Origin: Dioscorea cayenensis subsp. rotundata
Taxonomy: Eukaryota > Streptophyta > Magnoliopsida > Dioscoreales > Dioscoreaceae
Direction: 5' to 3'
DNA length: 64,000 nt
Assembly (NCBI RefSeq): GCF_009730915.1
Contig: NC_052471.1
Coordinates: 29,856,185-29,920,184 of the forward strand
Below the pieces are notes generated by a model. The model was not told the DNA's origin. It was given only the letters and a program-made list of their open reading frames with translations, and did not search any database. The translations under genes and the position numbers were made by a program. This document shows, one piece after another, positions 28,301 to 40,618 of this stretch. Position 1 is the stretch's first letter; every line of letters begins with the position of its first letter.

Positions 28301-31300
28301 ATCCTTTTTCATTTATGTAAATGTCTTTTTTTTCCCACTTATGTGCAGATCCTCAATTACCGCCAGGGCCTCATGATTATTATTACCAAGGCCAATTTCA
28401 GCAACCAATGTTTCCGCAATGGCCTATGCCTTCTGCTTCAGGTGCACCTGTCTTTCAACCATATCCTGTACAAGCTATGCCTTATTATCAGAATTATCCT
28501 GCTGGCACACCATTGTTCCAGACCCCTTATCCTCCGATGGAGGACCCCAGGTTCACTCAGTCACAAAAAAGGGGATTGAGAAGGCATTCTATGGATAGTA
28601 AATATAGTCATACTGACACAGAGACCTGGGAAATGGGTGGCTCTGGGGGGAGATCAAAGGATGCTGCTGAAAGAAACATATCTGAGGATGAGGAAGATGT
28701 GCATCAAGGTCGAAAATCACACAAAAAGTTGGGTCATTCAAGGAAGAAACAATCAGGCACTCGAAGCAGTAATTCCTTTACATCAAAGGGGCATGGTTCT
28801 TCTGGCAGTGAATCACTGTCTTCTTCTGACTCTGAAGCCAAAGATGATGTTGAGCATTTCCATCGTGAAGATCCAAAAAGAAAGCATAATGACTCCTCAA
28901 GTTCAATAAAGAGAAAAAACAGCATAACAAAGTCCATAGATATTTCAGATATAAATGGGAAAGGATGAAGTTGCTAGTGGACAAGAGGCAGACGCTGGCA
29001 ATTGGCAAGTATTCCAGAGTTTCCTAATGAAATGTGAAGAGGAAAATGCAAGAAATGTTGATAGAGGCATGTTTTCTGGTGAGAAGGAGCCTCTGGTAAA
29101 TGGAAGGAAGAACCGAGTTAATGGTGATCCTGTAGTTTCCTCTGAACGAGGTGGTGGTGGGGTTGAGGATTTGAAGGTGGTTGAGTTTGACTCGGCTAAT
29201 GGGAGAACAATCCGGAGGAAACAAGTTTTATCCAAAGATGAGCTGTTCTCAAGTAATGAAGCAAGCTTTAAAGACAGTCATTTTGATTCACAATTTCAGG
29301 AAATTGAAGATGGAGGTAGAGGATATAGGCGAACAGATAGTGATGAATTTATGGTCTATGGAAGACAGAAACAGTTGGGCAATAAGAACTTTCCAGACCC
29401 GCTCGAAAGCGAACATGGGAATGTTATCCATTTGGAAAAGCACTCAAGTAACACAAAGGATGAGTCGTTCATTGTCCCTTCAAGATTAGATACCCAGGTG
29501 GAATTTCTTGCCAATGGCAGAACTGCTCTTGATATGGATGCTGAGTTGCCCTCATCTCTGCAGAGAAGTGTGAAGTCATCCAATAATATGAAAAACAAGC
29601 GCAACTATGAACCACATGATTTGAGATTAATGCCAAGGCGTAATGAGCGAGAGTCTGTTGGTTATGATCGAGCTGCAGATTATGATGTGGAAATCAATGC
29701 TCAAGATGCTGTCAAGTTAAAAACAAGGAACCAAGGAAATGGCCCATTAAGCACCAAAAAAGAGACAAAAGGCATGGGGAAGGAAAAAAAGACAAGATCT
29801 GGACAGGATGGTAATGAGAAAAGGAGAACAGATTTGATGGTGAGAAAAGGAAAACCCACAAAGCCAAATCCACTGGCTGATGCTCGGGCTCGTGCAGAGA
29901 AGCTACGACTGTTCAAACTTGATCTTCAAAAAGCCAAAAAAGAGAAGGTATATTTCATTTTTCATGATTAATCAAGTAGGAAATTTCTCTGGCACAATTT
30001 GTTAATATTAGTAGCACGAAAGCCTGGAAACTTTAGTATCTTCCCTAACTAAATTTTATGGAAGCCACAAAATTCCACTGATGAATGGCTAACATCTTTT
30101 TCCACAAACCCTTGCATCATAAGGTTTTAAGGGTCAAACAGAGAACTAGATTTTGCTATCATTGTGCACTCTTATTAACAAGACTAGTTACATTTATTAA
30201 AACTAAAATGCCTCAACAGCTCATCCACTTCTTGTTCTTCTTGTTTGGTGAACATCTTGTCACATCTAGTTCTCTCCTCTCTGGTTGGATTGTGAACTTC
30301 AAATCCATTGCATCTTTCCTTTCGGAACAAGGAAAAGAGCTTTTTCGGATGATGCAAATTAAAGTTTTTCCAGCATGTTTATGAAATTCCTTTTTTCTTT
30401 ATTTATTATAATCCTTTTGCTTTGTATCAGCACTCCCTGTTAAGTGTAATATTCTTTACAGTTCATTTATTTATCCGCCTTGAGTTGGTTATCTGTTGGG
30501 ACAATCATAGCTTGATTTACCTTTTCAGGAAGATGAAGCGCTCAAAAGATTAGAAGCTTTAAAACAAGAACGGCAAAAGAGAATTGCAGCTAGAAGTGGT
30601 TCAAGCAGCACTAAGCCAATATTGACACCACAGCAAACAAGAGCACAATTGCCAGCAAAAACTTCTCCTATTTCTTCTCTCAAAGGGTCAAAGTTTAGTG
30701 ACGCAGAGCCTACTTCAACATCTCCTCTAACAAAGGTGACTCGTAGAGCCACCACTCTTGGATCTGCAGGTCTTTTTAAAACCACCAAAGTTGATAGACT
30801 AAATCAAGGTACCCACTCAGCTATCAAAGAATTGAGAAGATCAGCATCATCATTGCCTGATCTGTCTAAAGAGAGTAAAATGCTTGCTCCAGAAGAAAAG
30901 GACAAGGCAGCTTCTATTCGAACTAGAAGATTATCTGATCCTGAAGGCATGAATGTTAGCCATGCATCTTCCCTGAAATCAGCTAGAATTGATAAATTAT
31001 CCAAACAAATTGTTTCTGGTGAGCACCAAAAGAAGATTTCTGCAATTATGCACCAAAACAAAACAAGGTCCGCTAGTTTACCAGAGCCAAAGGTCAAACC
31101 ACTAACAAGCCCTTCTGATACTATTCAGAACAAAGCGTCTAAAGGAACTGGAAGTAAGAATTCTTTATCGTCTGAAAGCCACCGAATGAAAAGAACTAGT
31201 GAAAAATTTTCCAGAATGAGCAATGGTGATGAAAGTGTAGTTGTTGACAAAACTATTGTGATGCTTGAAAATGAGACAATTTCTGCTTCTGCCATCATGC

Positions 31301-33016
31301 GATCAGAGGATGTGGTAAGCACGAGAGATGGATCATTTCGAGAAGACGTAAAGGGGAAGGCTGAGTTAGTCCCAGATTATGTGGCTATCCGTGCTCCACC
31401 TTCACCTCTCCTTGAGGGAGAAGCAGAAGATGCAACTAAACATGAGGTATGTTTTGGAGGGAAAAAATTAAGTTAATTAAATTACCTTGAGAGTTGAATA
31501 TGTTCTTCTTTGTCTCATAATACAATGCAGTGTTTCTGTTGTGAAATCATGATCATTTATATTCCTCCAAGAAACAAAATCAGTTCATTTAATGATTCAT
31601 AAAAGTGTTATAAAATAAAAACCGACATGAATTTATTTTTTCTGATTTGGTTTTTGGGTGCTCTTCTCACCTGGTTTTTAATAACCTGCTGCTTTGTACT
31701 GTATTTGGTGATATCAGGTGATTGTTGATTATGCAAAGGATGAGACTCAGAAAATTGTTGAACCAAAACATGACCAAGCAAACATATCAAGCCCCTTTTG
31801 CCAGAGCAACATCACTGGAAGGTCCAGCGACCAACAATTTAGAATGCAAGGGAACAGTATCTCCAGTTGAACATGAGACAAGTTTGATGGGCTCAGGAAG
31901 TACCAAGGCACGTGTACCTGACTGGCCGACATCCGCTTCAGCAGAGCAGATCCAGGATGCATTAGAGAAGCCTCGCAGCAGGGAGTCCTCAAAGGGTTTC
32001 AGAAAGCTGTTCAAATTTGGAAAGAAGAACCATAGTTCAGCTCCTGGTGACCACAACTCGGATTCAGGAAGCTGTTCAAGTTTGGATGATAGCACCATGC
32101 CTGCTGCTTCAACTGAAGGTAACATCTCTCTCATATGATCCAATACATGATGTTTAAATTAACTAAATGGTAATTATCATTTGAGAAAAAGATTCCTTGG
32201 AGAACTACGATTACCCTATGTATAATTTACAGACAAGATGGGCAGCGCATTTCATATATTTCTTGATTCTTGCATCCTTTTAAAGCATGCTGAAAATGCA
32301 GAGTAGAACCTATCCAACATTGATGCCCTGTTGAATTTTAATCCGATATCTATATATATAAGAAGAAAGGAACACGGTAACATTGGATTGGAAGTAGGTG
32401 GGGATAAATGATTTCTTGTTTGAGAACCTGATATAGAATTTGTATGTATAAATTGATATGTTTTATTTATTTAATTATTTATTTTTACTTGAGAATTTCC
32501 AGCTTCTGTATCGTAGTATTATTCATCAATTATTTCATTGTTTTGAATTGGGTGTAGACTGTCTTAAAGGGAAAATTCTACCTACATCGAGTGCATTGCA
32601 TAAAAAAACTATTAGATATATAGATTGTGTGATAGTTAATTATAAAATGAATTGTTCCAATGCATCCTTATTGCCACACAGTTTGATACAATGCACCCAG
32701 TTTAATAAACAAGGACTTGCTCATCTGAAAGTATAATAATCTAATTGATGCCTCTCTGTTACATTTTCAGTTCATTCACTGAAGAATCTCATTTCTCAAG
32801 AAGAAACACAGAATGGAGTTAGTCCACATAAAGGTTAACTGGCAAATGCCCATCTTAATATTATATTTCCAAAAAGAAAGAAAAAAAAAAAGAAAAAAAG
32901 TGTTCTTTTATCATGCTCTCAGTCTCTCTATGATCTTTGTTTTTTCAGTTTCTCGGCCATTTTCTATCCTTTCTCCATTCCGAACAAAGACACAAGAGAA
33001 GAAGGTTGTGGCTTGA
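25305..33016 (+). CDS. COP1-interacting protein 7 (CIP7)-like protein
   Basis: Thirteen exons: 25305-25363, 26032-26211, 26350-26470, 26547-26586, 26691-26743, 26856-26911, 27281-27433, 27783-28024, 28349-29947, 30529-31446, 31718-32118, 32771-32833, 32949-33016; about 1316 aa. The N terminus has the family hallmarks [34 protein letters not shown], and [15 protein letters not shown]. Exon 7 gives the conserved [19 protein letters not shown] helix. The middle is a low-complexity Ser/Lys/Glu-rich region with a Pro/Tyr-rich stretch ([12 protein letters not shown]). A Lys/Arg-rich helix follows ([20 protein letters not shown], then [16 protein letters not shown]). The C terminus has [15 protein letters not shown] and ends in basic residues. 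Arabidopsis CIP7 is a nuclear COP1 target promoting light-regulated genes. Two +1 breaks are inferred, near 28950 (GGG) and 31790 (CCCC/TTTT); all other phases agree, and these two fix the phase of exons 10 and 12. Confidence 0.9.
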
Positions 33017-34016
33017 TGCAAAGAGGATCATAAATGATGAGAGTTGAAAGAGCTGATATTAGTTTCCATTTTGTCCCCTTGATGTTTTATGTTTAAGATT
33101 TAATTTTTCAATGTTTCAGCTACTGTAAATCTGTTGTGGTTTAGAGCTACTGGTCATGTCTTGTAAACAACTTTGTACCATATCACCTTGCTATCATCTT
33201 TCACACTTAATTTCCTTTTCCTCTGTTGAATGAGATTTTGAGTATTAATTACAAGTTATTCTGTTAGCCATGACTGCAAATTGATATCCCACATTACACA
33301 AAATATACCTACGCCTTTAGATTATATCACAAATGCCCCTTAGACCTAGCCACATGACCACGGGTCGGTTTCGGTTTTATAAACTTTAGAACCGGAACCA
33401 AACCAACCAAATCATAGTCTCCAATTTTAAGGGTCTGGTTTGGTTTTAAATAATTCACTTCCAATTAATTAAAATATATAAAAATATATATTATATATTT
33501 TTTATTTAAAAAATAAAATTTGAACCGTAATTGATGGTAGGTTTTTTTAACTCATAAGAATCTTAACTGGAATTTTAATGTTTTGGTTTTAAAGTTTTGG
33601 CTTAGAATCCAAAACTGTTTTTAAGATTCCGATTGATTCCAATAGTGCTTGTTTCGGTTTGATTCTATAATTCAAACAAAAACTCGGGTGTTTCAATAAT
33701 GCCATTCCGGTTTAATTCTACAGTTCAAACTGAACTAGGGACAGGTCTCCTTAGACCACTTCTAATTATCAAATAAATTGCCCTTTTCCCTTCTATAAAA
33801 AAGACTAATCAATAATTTGGTTCCTATAACAAATCTTTTGCCCAACTGATTGCGGAGAATGAAGAACATAACAGTACGGTTACAACAAAAACGTACACAG
33901 CCATAAATGCCTTAAAACGAAACAAAAAGTCTGACAAATTTGTTTGGAACAATGGCCAAGTTCATGGCCTACATAAATCAAAATTAATCACTCTGGGGAA
34001 GTAGCCCGCCAAAAAA
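33017..34016. other. Intergenic spacer with GGTTTGG / CCGGAACC-rich block
   Basis: One kb between convergent genes. A block at about 33355-33740 is rich in GGTTTCGGTTTT, AACCGGAACCAAACC and GGTTTGGTTTT variants, including inverted forms such as GGTTT...AACC. This composition recurs in dispersed plant repeats, but I cannot assign a family or precise ends. The remainder is 3' flank of the CIP7-like gene and of RPL14. Confidence 0.4.
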
Positions 34017-36070
34017 TTAAACACTCTGCTTCCTCAGCTTGCTCAGTTCCTGTCTAATAGTGTATCCCCTCTGAAAACAACAGAAATGCAAATAAGACAT
34101 TTGAAAATTTTGGTAGATTATTATACAAGACGAAAATCTGAGAAATAAATAAGCACACACCTTGATCTTCGCCAACATAACCTTGAACCTGTCAAAGTCA
34201 GTGAGGGAGGCTCTCCTCTTTTGCACAATCAGCTTCCTCCCCCATGAACTGTTCTCCCATTTGTTCTTCACATCTGACATACAAATTTTTCATTTTATAA
34301 GAAAACACACTCATAAGTGATAACAATAACAGGACAACAGCTGTTAAAATTTTAAAAAAATATTTTTGTACCAGCTGCTTCCATGGCAGCAATCAGTGTC
34401 TTCTTTTTAGGAATCCTTGGGATGTCAATCTTAATATCAGTCAGGCTCAGCCGCTTGAAATTCATCTGGCCTCGTACCATGTCTGGGGCATCAACCAATG
34501 CCTGGCCATACTCAATATTGGTTAGAATACATGTCATACAACATCAATAAAATCTAATAAATTGTGTTAATTTGGTGGAGTGAATCAATTGAATTGTTTG
34601 TTATTCATGATAAATACTTGGTTAAGGACTAATCATCAATGTCCAAAAAGACAATGGCTGACTGATTCTCAAAGGCTAAAATGCACTTTTATGGTTCTTG
34701 TATTTTACTGTATTATTATTTTTGTCTCTATATCGCTAGAATACTCAACACTGTCCCTTTGTATAAAAAAAAATGTTCATTTTCATCCCTAATCCACTCA
34801 GCAGTCAGTTAGATATGCATGCATTGTTTAATCTATTTTTTGTATGATGTAACTTATTCTTTAAACATAGATGCTGATGTCACTTGCGAACGTTGCTTAA
34901 TCCAAAGAAACAGTTTTTTTAAATAATCTAAGAAAAAAACAATCTAATTGCTGATGTGGCATTGATTATTTTTGTTCTCAACAAAATAAAAGCTACATAA
35001 ACAGCTCATATGGCATAACAAAAGGGCAGATTAAAAAAATCCACGCATATCAAACTGTACACTCAAATCAGCATGATTGACAAAAATGAACATTTTTTAT
35101 ATACACATCGACCATATTGAACATTTTGGTAATATAAAAAAAATCAACAATATAGCCAAAAATGCATTTCAATCATTCTAAAACCAGATATTTCCAGTAT
35201 AAAAATGAACAAAAGAAAACATAACCAGAAGGCTAAAAATGCAATGGGGTTTCAGCTAATTAACACATTCATCTCACTACTACCTCAGATGTAATTTCGA
35301 AGTGCAAATGCATACAACATTACTTTAATATTACTGTTGCAGATGCAAATAAATCCCTAAGCAACCACTAATAAACACATAACCATAATCCAATAGCCCA
35401 ACCATTAGATTCAAACCACAAATTAGTTCATGGTACATATCTCAGCATGAAAGTAAGTAATCATTAGCAACAAAATTACTTATTTGTCTTGACAAAATGT
35501 CTAATCCAACATTGGTCATGAATATGCTCATTGAAGCAAACCAAACACAAGATCAAATATATTTCTACACAAATAAGCATATATTTTCAACAAGATAACT
35601 TCGATTCTGGAAAACCAACTAAACGCTAACACTCTATTATTGAAAAATCAAACAGTAAGAATATGATCAACAAGATAACTTTTATTCAGAAAACCAACAC
35701 AATGCTAACACCATATCAATGGAAAAATCAAACAGTTTTCCAAATCGTAAACCCTAAGCGTCCACTAAAGATATATCCATAATCCAACAGCACAAGGGTT
35801 CCTCCACAGCTAATTTGAACACGAAATTTTCAAAAAAAATGATAGAAAATCCATCCATGGCACTACAAAAACCCTAATTTCAGATCAAAAAAATGCTCAC
35901 GGATACAAAAATCGATACGGCAAAAGATCACTCACTCGATTCTGATCGATCACATAGCGCTTGAACGGCTTTGAAAAATCACAAAATAAAAAAACTTTTT
36001 TTAGAGAAAAATCAAAGCACGAACCATATTGAAGAACCGAAGAAAAACACCAGATGAATCCTCTCACCAT
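34017..36070 (-). CDS. RPL14: 60S ribosomal protein L14 with internal deletion
   Basis: Large-subunit ribosomal protein eL14. Five exons read from high to low coordinate: 36070-36068 (ATG only), 35968-35936, 34501-34372, 34273-34161, 34070-34017; 110 aa. Recognisable blocks are PFKRYV, then [59 protein letters not shown] and [13 protein letters not shown]. An ATG-only first exon with donor GTGAGAGG fits a ribosomal-protein gene layout. Relative to the usual about 134 aa, exon 2 jumps from RYV straight to IDQNR: about 23 residues (family sequence starting EIGRVAL and ending VIVDV) of the KOW/SH3-like barrel are absent, in frame. Introns are kept, so this is not a processed copy. It may be a non-functional paralogue, an alternative allele or a misassembly. 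Introns of 70-1434 bp; the 1434-bp one holds a TIR element. Confidence 0.9.
34672..35175. mobile_element. Non-autonomous TIR element (MITE-like) in RPL14 intron 2
   Basis: A roughly 500-bp unit with diverged inverted ends of about 110 bp. The left end contains AAAATGCACTTTTATGG and, further in, AAAAATGTTCATTTTCATC. Read on the minus strand, the right end gives GAAATGCATTTTTGGC and AAAAATGTTCATTTTTGTC at the same spacing. There is no coding capacity. It lies inside the intron 34502-35935. Exact borders and a target-site duplication could not be fixed. Confidence 0.6.
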
Positions 36071-36106
36071 GGATGCAGCCCTGAAGCGAGGGAAGCGAGC
36101 AAGATA

Positions 36107-36115
36107 TAGGGTTTT
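36107..36115 (-). promoter_or_regulatory. Telo-box-like AAAACCCTA upstream of RPL14
   Basis: On the minus strand AAAACCCTA lies about 37 bp before the RPL14 ATG. Telo-boxes near the start are characteristic of plant ribosomal-protein and ribosome-biogenesis genes, which supports the ATG-only first exon at 36070. Confidence 0.5.
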
Positions 36116-37878
36116 GCTTTCCCTTCGCTCGCGATGGCAAAGAGCTTCGGTCCTCGGAGAAATCCCAAAGTTTTTTTTTACCTAAATGGTTCCATTGAGC
36201 TTCTCTTATAGGTCCATTTTTACGAAATTGCCCTCGTCTTGGAGAGAAATTACCATCCAATGCCATTTTTAAATATTTTATCTACATTTTGTTTGAAAAT
36301 TTTGCATGTATATATATATATATAACATCGATGCCAAAAGACTTTTGATGTTTAATATAAAGTAAAAATACTAAAAAAATATATATATTTTTAAAATACT
36401 CACTGTTTGAGAATGATCTTAATGTACGTTCAATCTTTTAATCACTCGTTAAGTGAAGATTGAGGGGCAACTAAAATTTTTCTTAGTACCATGGATTCAT
36501 TGGGTTTATAAAAACAATTTATGTATTAGTGTTTGTGTAGAAAATTAAAAATATATAATTATTTTAATATGATTGTACAAGTTAAGTTATAGTGATTGTC
36601 AAAGACTCATTTAAAAAAAAAAAATTGATTTTGTCTTTGCAATTTCTTTCTCATCTAAATATTAGATATTATATTATACTTAATGTTACCTAATTAAAGA
36701 ATTCATTTAGATGGTATTAAATTTTTAAAAAAATGCGGAAAAGCCACAGAAATCACAGAGTACATTCCAAAAGTTTTAAAAAAAAAATAATTTTATTTAT
36801 AAATATATTTTACTTGCATCTTTTAATATCAACTTATATAGTTATACTTGGGATGAAATGTAAATATTCAACTTCCAATGAAAGATTTTTGTTTTTTTAT
36901 CATTGGACTATACAAACAATGTTGGTAAATATAATTGTTATTGATGTTATATAATTTTTTTTTTAAAAGGTGGATAAACAACATTCATTAAAAAAAAACA
37001 GAAAAGTCCAAAAGGCCAAAGTCAACAAACAAAACGCACAAAAGAGAGCAAAAAAGTAAAACATAACCACAAGAGGAGGCCTGACAAAAACAAGCAACAA
37101 TAGCCTCAGGGACAGGAACCCCTAAAGGAAAGAGTCACTAGGGATGGTATGTAAATCTATATATATTATAAAAATAGTTAAATAAAAAATAGAAAACATT
37201 TTAAAAAAAAAAAAAAAGTATATCTATATATATATATATAGATGGTATCGAGTGGTGCGAAAGGGAGATGGTTAAAATAGCCGTTGGATTGGCGCGCAAA
37301 GCGCGGGAAGCCAAGAACAAGAGAGGTACTCTAAAAACATCTCTCTCATCTGCCAACACAGCTAGACCTATTCTTCTTCTTTTTCTTTTCTTTTTTTTTT
37401 CCTTTTTCTTTTTTGTACCTTTGGAACAGAAACAACTTGGTCCTTCTTCTCCTTCTCCTCCTCTTCCTTTCTTCCTCCCATCACCTGTTCATTCAGGTCA
37501 TGGGATGAACCTGGAAAAGGAGGAGAAATTAAGAACTTCAATACCCATCTCTCTGCACTGCATTATTCAAACTCAAATTAATTAAGGTTCTTAATTCTTC
37601 AGTGGAAGGATCATTGTTGCTACATGCTTTCTTTTCTCTCTCTCTCTCTCTCTCCATCTCTCATAGGACAACAACAACAACAACAACAAAACATCACAAC
37701 ATAAGGGTCACTATCTCATCATCAATCATTTTTGTGTAACTATCTCTATATATACTACAACCTTTATATTTGTTTCTTGTTTGATTATTTACTAATTTCC
37801 ATTAATTTTTGTGGAATTTTTGAAGATTATTTATTATTAGATTATTGGTAGAGGACTTTTTGACAGCATTTCAAAGAG
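36116..37878. other. Intergenic region, RPL14 to RIC gene (divergent promoters)
   Basis: About 1.8 kb between two divergent genes. It holds the RPL14 promoter (to about 36300), AT-rich DNA, a LINE 3'-end fragment (36956-37145), (AT)n at 37220-37240, and the RIC-gene leader with CT-rich (37380-37490, 37635-37655) and (ACA)n (37670-37690) tracts. No other gene is seen. Confidence 0.5.
36956..37145 (-). mobile_element. 5'-truncated LINE 3'-end fragment
   Basis: Read on the minus strand, this is a G/T-rich 3'UTR-like sequence ending TTTAATGAATGTTGTTTATCCACC followed by TTTTAAAAAAAAAA; the tail lies at 36953-36968 on the plus strand as a T run. This type of 3' terminus with an A-rich tail is typical of plant non-LTR retrotransposons. 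No reverse-transcriptase coding sequence remains. Confidence 0.5.
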
Positions 37879-39020
37879 ATGGGAACCAAAGTGAAGGGTC
37901 TTCTCAAGGGTCTCCGTTATATCTCCCAAATATTTGGTAGGTAGCTTGTATCTCTATACATATATGTGTAAATACGTATACTATGAAGTATGGACATTTC
38001 AGGGAGCTTGGCTTATTTGTGTCCGAGACGGATACACCGGGAACATCACTAAACACTCATGTGCTTTATAAATAATTTTTTAAATATTTTTTTAAATATT
38101 TTTCAATAGATAACATCACTAAATAAATATATGGCATATATTACATGAAAATATATATATATATTTTATATTTATAATAAATATTTTATATAAATATATA
38201 ATATATAAATTTTTATAGTCGTGTATGATGAACTAATTTTTTATTTTTTATTTTTTTTTTATACACCGTGAACTAATAATCACCGCTGGATCCGTCCGTT
38301 CATTTTCTAAGATGGAGATCTCAAGGAACAAGAGATGCAGATCGGGTACCCAACCGACGTCAAGCACGTCGCTCACATCGGTTGGGATTGTCCTTCAGTT
38401 GGCTCCCCAAGCTGGGTATCTCTTTTTATTTATTTATTTATTTTGTATCAGTACCGTTTGATTTTGATCTAACGGATAAGATTCAAACTAGATGAACGAG
38501 TTCCGATCAGCGCCGCTAAGCGCGACGGTGGGCGGAGAAACGGAGAAAGCCGGTAGGTTGATCTATTTGCTAATCAATAAAAGAGAACCGTCCGATCGTG
38601 ATCGGACGGATGAGATGTGGTAGAATCACTAACCGTGGAATGAAAAACTTGGTGCAGATTTGGGTTACGAAAAATGCGCCACCGCGTGGAGAGGGGTCCA
38701 TGCAACGGCGTTCACGGCGAAACCAGTCCGCCGGAGCCATCGACGACGCGTTGGAAGGATCACGGCGCCGGCGACCAAAGAGTGATTCCCTGGCGTCGGT
38801 GGGCAGCGGCGGGAGCGAATCGCTTAGCGGTGACTTACCAGCTATCCCCAAGCAAGCACGGCGCAGGAAGACGAAAGGCGGATCCGGAGGCTCATCGAGA
38901 CCAAAGGCGGCGGCGGCGGCGACAGAGGGGTCTTCGTGCTCAGAGCCCGGAGCCGATGATCGGAGCCGCGAGCTGATCCCGCCATTGACGACCACCGCTG
39001 GAGAGGAAGACAAGCTCTGA
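37879..39020 (+). CDS. ROP-interactive CRIB motif-containing protein (RIC)
   Basis: RIC proteins bind GTP-loaded ROP GTPases through the CRIB motif and relay them to actin, microtubule and exocytosis control at the plasma membrane. Four exons: 37879-37936, 38312-38415, 38492-38552, 38658-39020. Exon 1 gives [19 protein letters not shown], the usual basic RIC opening. Exon 2 gives the CRIB motif [16 protein letters not shown], followed by PSVGSPSW. Exon 3 begins [10 protein letters not shown]. Exon 4 is the variable basic/Ser-rich tail, with [17 protein letters not shown]. Exons 1-2 join in phase, but exon 3 as written leaves phase 1 while exon 4 reads sensibly only in phase 0. One extra base in exon 3 (perhaps in its GGTGGGCGG stretch) or an unrecognised splice site would explain it. 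It is convergent with the LRR gene, 231 bp away. Confidence 0.85.
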
Positions 39021-39251
39021 CAAAGAGACGAAGTAGAGAAAACGATTTCGGTGTTCCCTTTTCGGGAACCACAAAAAGAATACAAATTTCATAGATATTG
39101 GAAAGACTTAGTTTTATAAGCCCTTCTTTGAATTTTTCTTATGATAAAATATAAATATATAATTTTTATCTTTATATTTATATATATATATTATTTTGTT
39201 ACCATTTTACACAAGAAGAAAAAAACCTTCTTTTGTACTATTCTTCTTTAA

Positions 39252-40618
39252 TTAAACAAAATTTAGAAAACACAAAATAAATAAGAAAATTGCTGGGAAA
39301 AAAGGAGGTGTTTTAAGGATGTGAGCTTTGGAGGATGGAAGGGTAGAATGGGGAATTTCTAATTTGTTGCATAAATTGAAGTTCCCCGCCAAAAGGGAGA
39401 TCTTCTCGGTGAGGCAAAGCTTAGGATTACCGGCCAACTTAAGTTTACCACCGAGACTCTCAATGAAGGCGGCGGAGAACGGGATCCGACCACGGAGCAA
39501 GTTATTCTCAAAGTTAACCTCCTTCGCGGATCTCTCAAGCTTCTTAAACTGCTCCGGCAGCTCTCCCTCCAAGAAGTTGTTATCCAAAGCGAGAAAACAA
39601 ATGTTTTCCAGAAATACCCCCATCGAGCTTGGAATATTACCAACTAGTCCCAACCCAGACATTCCTATTCCCGTTATACCCTTGAGTTTGCTCCAAATTT
39701 CAGGAATACCACCACCGAGAGGGTTCCCGGTGAGATAAACCTCTCTTAGGTTCACCAGCTCGGCGAGCGCGATCGGGACACCGCCGGTGAAACGGTTATG
39801 GCTTAAATCCAAGAATTCGAGAAGATCAAGCGAGGTGAGAACGGCAGGGATCGGTCCGATGAGGTGGTTTGAGCTGAGATCAAGCTTGACGAGCTCTGTC
39901 AGCCGTCCGATCTTGTCCGGGAACCGACCGGTGATCCGGTTGAAGCTTAGATCAAGTATCTTCAACCGAAGGCATTGGCCGATGGAGGTTGGGATCGCAC
40001 CGTGGAGGCGGTTCCCGGTGAGAACTAACTGCTCGAGATTTCGTAAATTTCCGATCTCGTCGGGGATATTTCCGGAAATCCCTTGTTCTAGAAATAACCA
40101 CTCGCCGGAGCTGAGGGAAATCAGCGAGGATGCCACTGAGCTTGCCGGAGAGAGAAGGGTTTTCGATGATGACGAGCTCTTCGATAGAGGAGGAGAGATT
40201 CGAGAAGGTTCTCGAAAAGGGTAGTTTTCTCGCCGGTGAAGCAGGAGAAGAAGAAGAGCTTGCGGAGGTACGGTAGAGCGGAGAGGGATGTGGGAAAAGA
40301 AGCGTTTAGAGCGCATGAAGGGTTGGAAGAGAAGTCGGAGACGTACCCAAAGTTAAGCTCGGTGACGTGAGGAACGGCGACGGCGGCGGTGGAGGAGGAG
40401 TCAGGGAAGAGCTCGCAGACAATACCGTGTGGGCCGTAGAGGCAAAGATCGTCGGGGAAAAGTGTGCGCCAGGGGATGGTGGGGTTGATGGCTTCGAGCG
40501 CGAAGTAGACAGCTTCCTGCTCGGGCAGTGGGATCTGGAAGGACGGCGGGGGGACGTCGGAGGCGGCGATGAGGGAGAGGAGGAGAGGGAGGAGAGAGAG
40601 GTGAGAAACACGAGCCAT
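39252..40618 (-). CDS. LRR receptor-like protein, Piriformospora indica-insensitive 2 (PII-2)-like
   Basis: Single-exon gene for a secreted or membrane-anchored leucine-rich-repeat protein without a kinase domain, about 454 aa. A signal peptide (MARVSHLSLLPLLLSLIAAS) opens it. The conserved cap has EAVYFALEAINPTIPWRTLF and DLCLYGPHGIVCE, followed by CFTGEKTTLFENL. About ten LRRs follow, including LVLTGNRLHGAIPTSIGQC and LKILDLSFNRITGRFP. The tail ends in a hydrophobic segment (AIFLFILCFLNF), suiting a membrane or GPI anchor. The Arabidopsis relative PII-2 is required for growth promotion by a root endophyte. Two +1 breaks are inferred, near 40205 and 40085; removing them gives SNLSSSIEELVIIENPSLSG and SRTGISGNIPDEIG, as in relatives. 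High GC, third-position C/G-rich coding sequence contrasts with its surroundings. Confidence 0.88.

Noticed and set aside
33355-33740. GGTTTGG-rich block as a defined transposon
   Set aside because: Composition is repeat-like but no termini, coding sequence or duplicated flanks could be found.
38570-39085. Long minus-strand frame opposite the RIC gene
   Set aside because: It is the antisense shadow of a GC-rich coding exon with clear RIC content on the plus strand.
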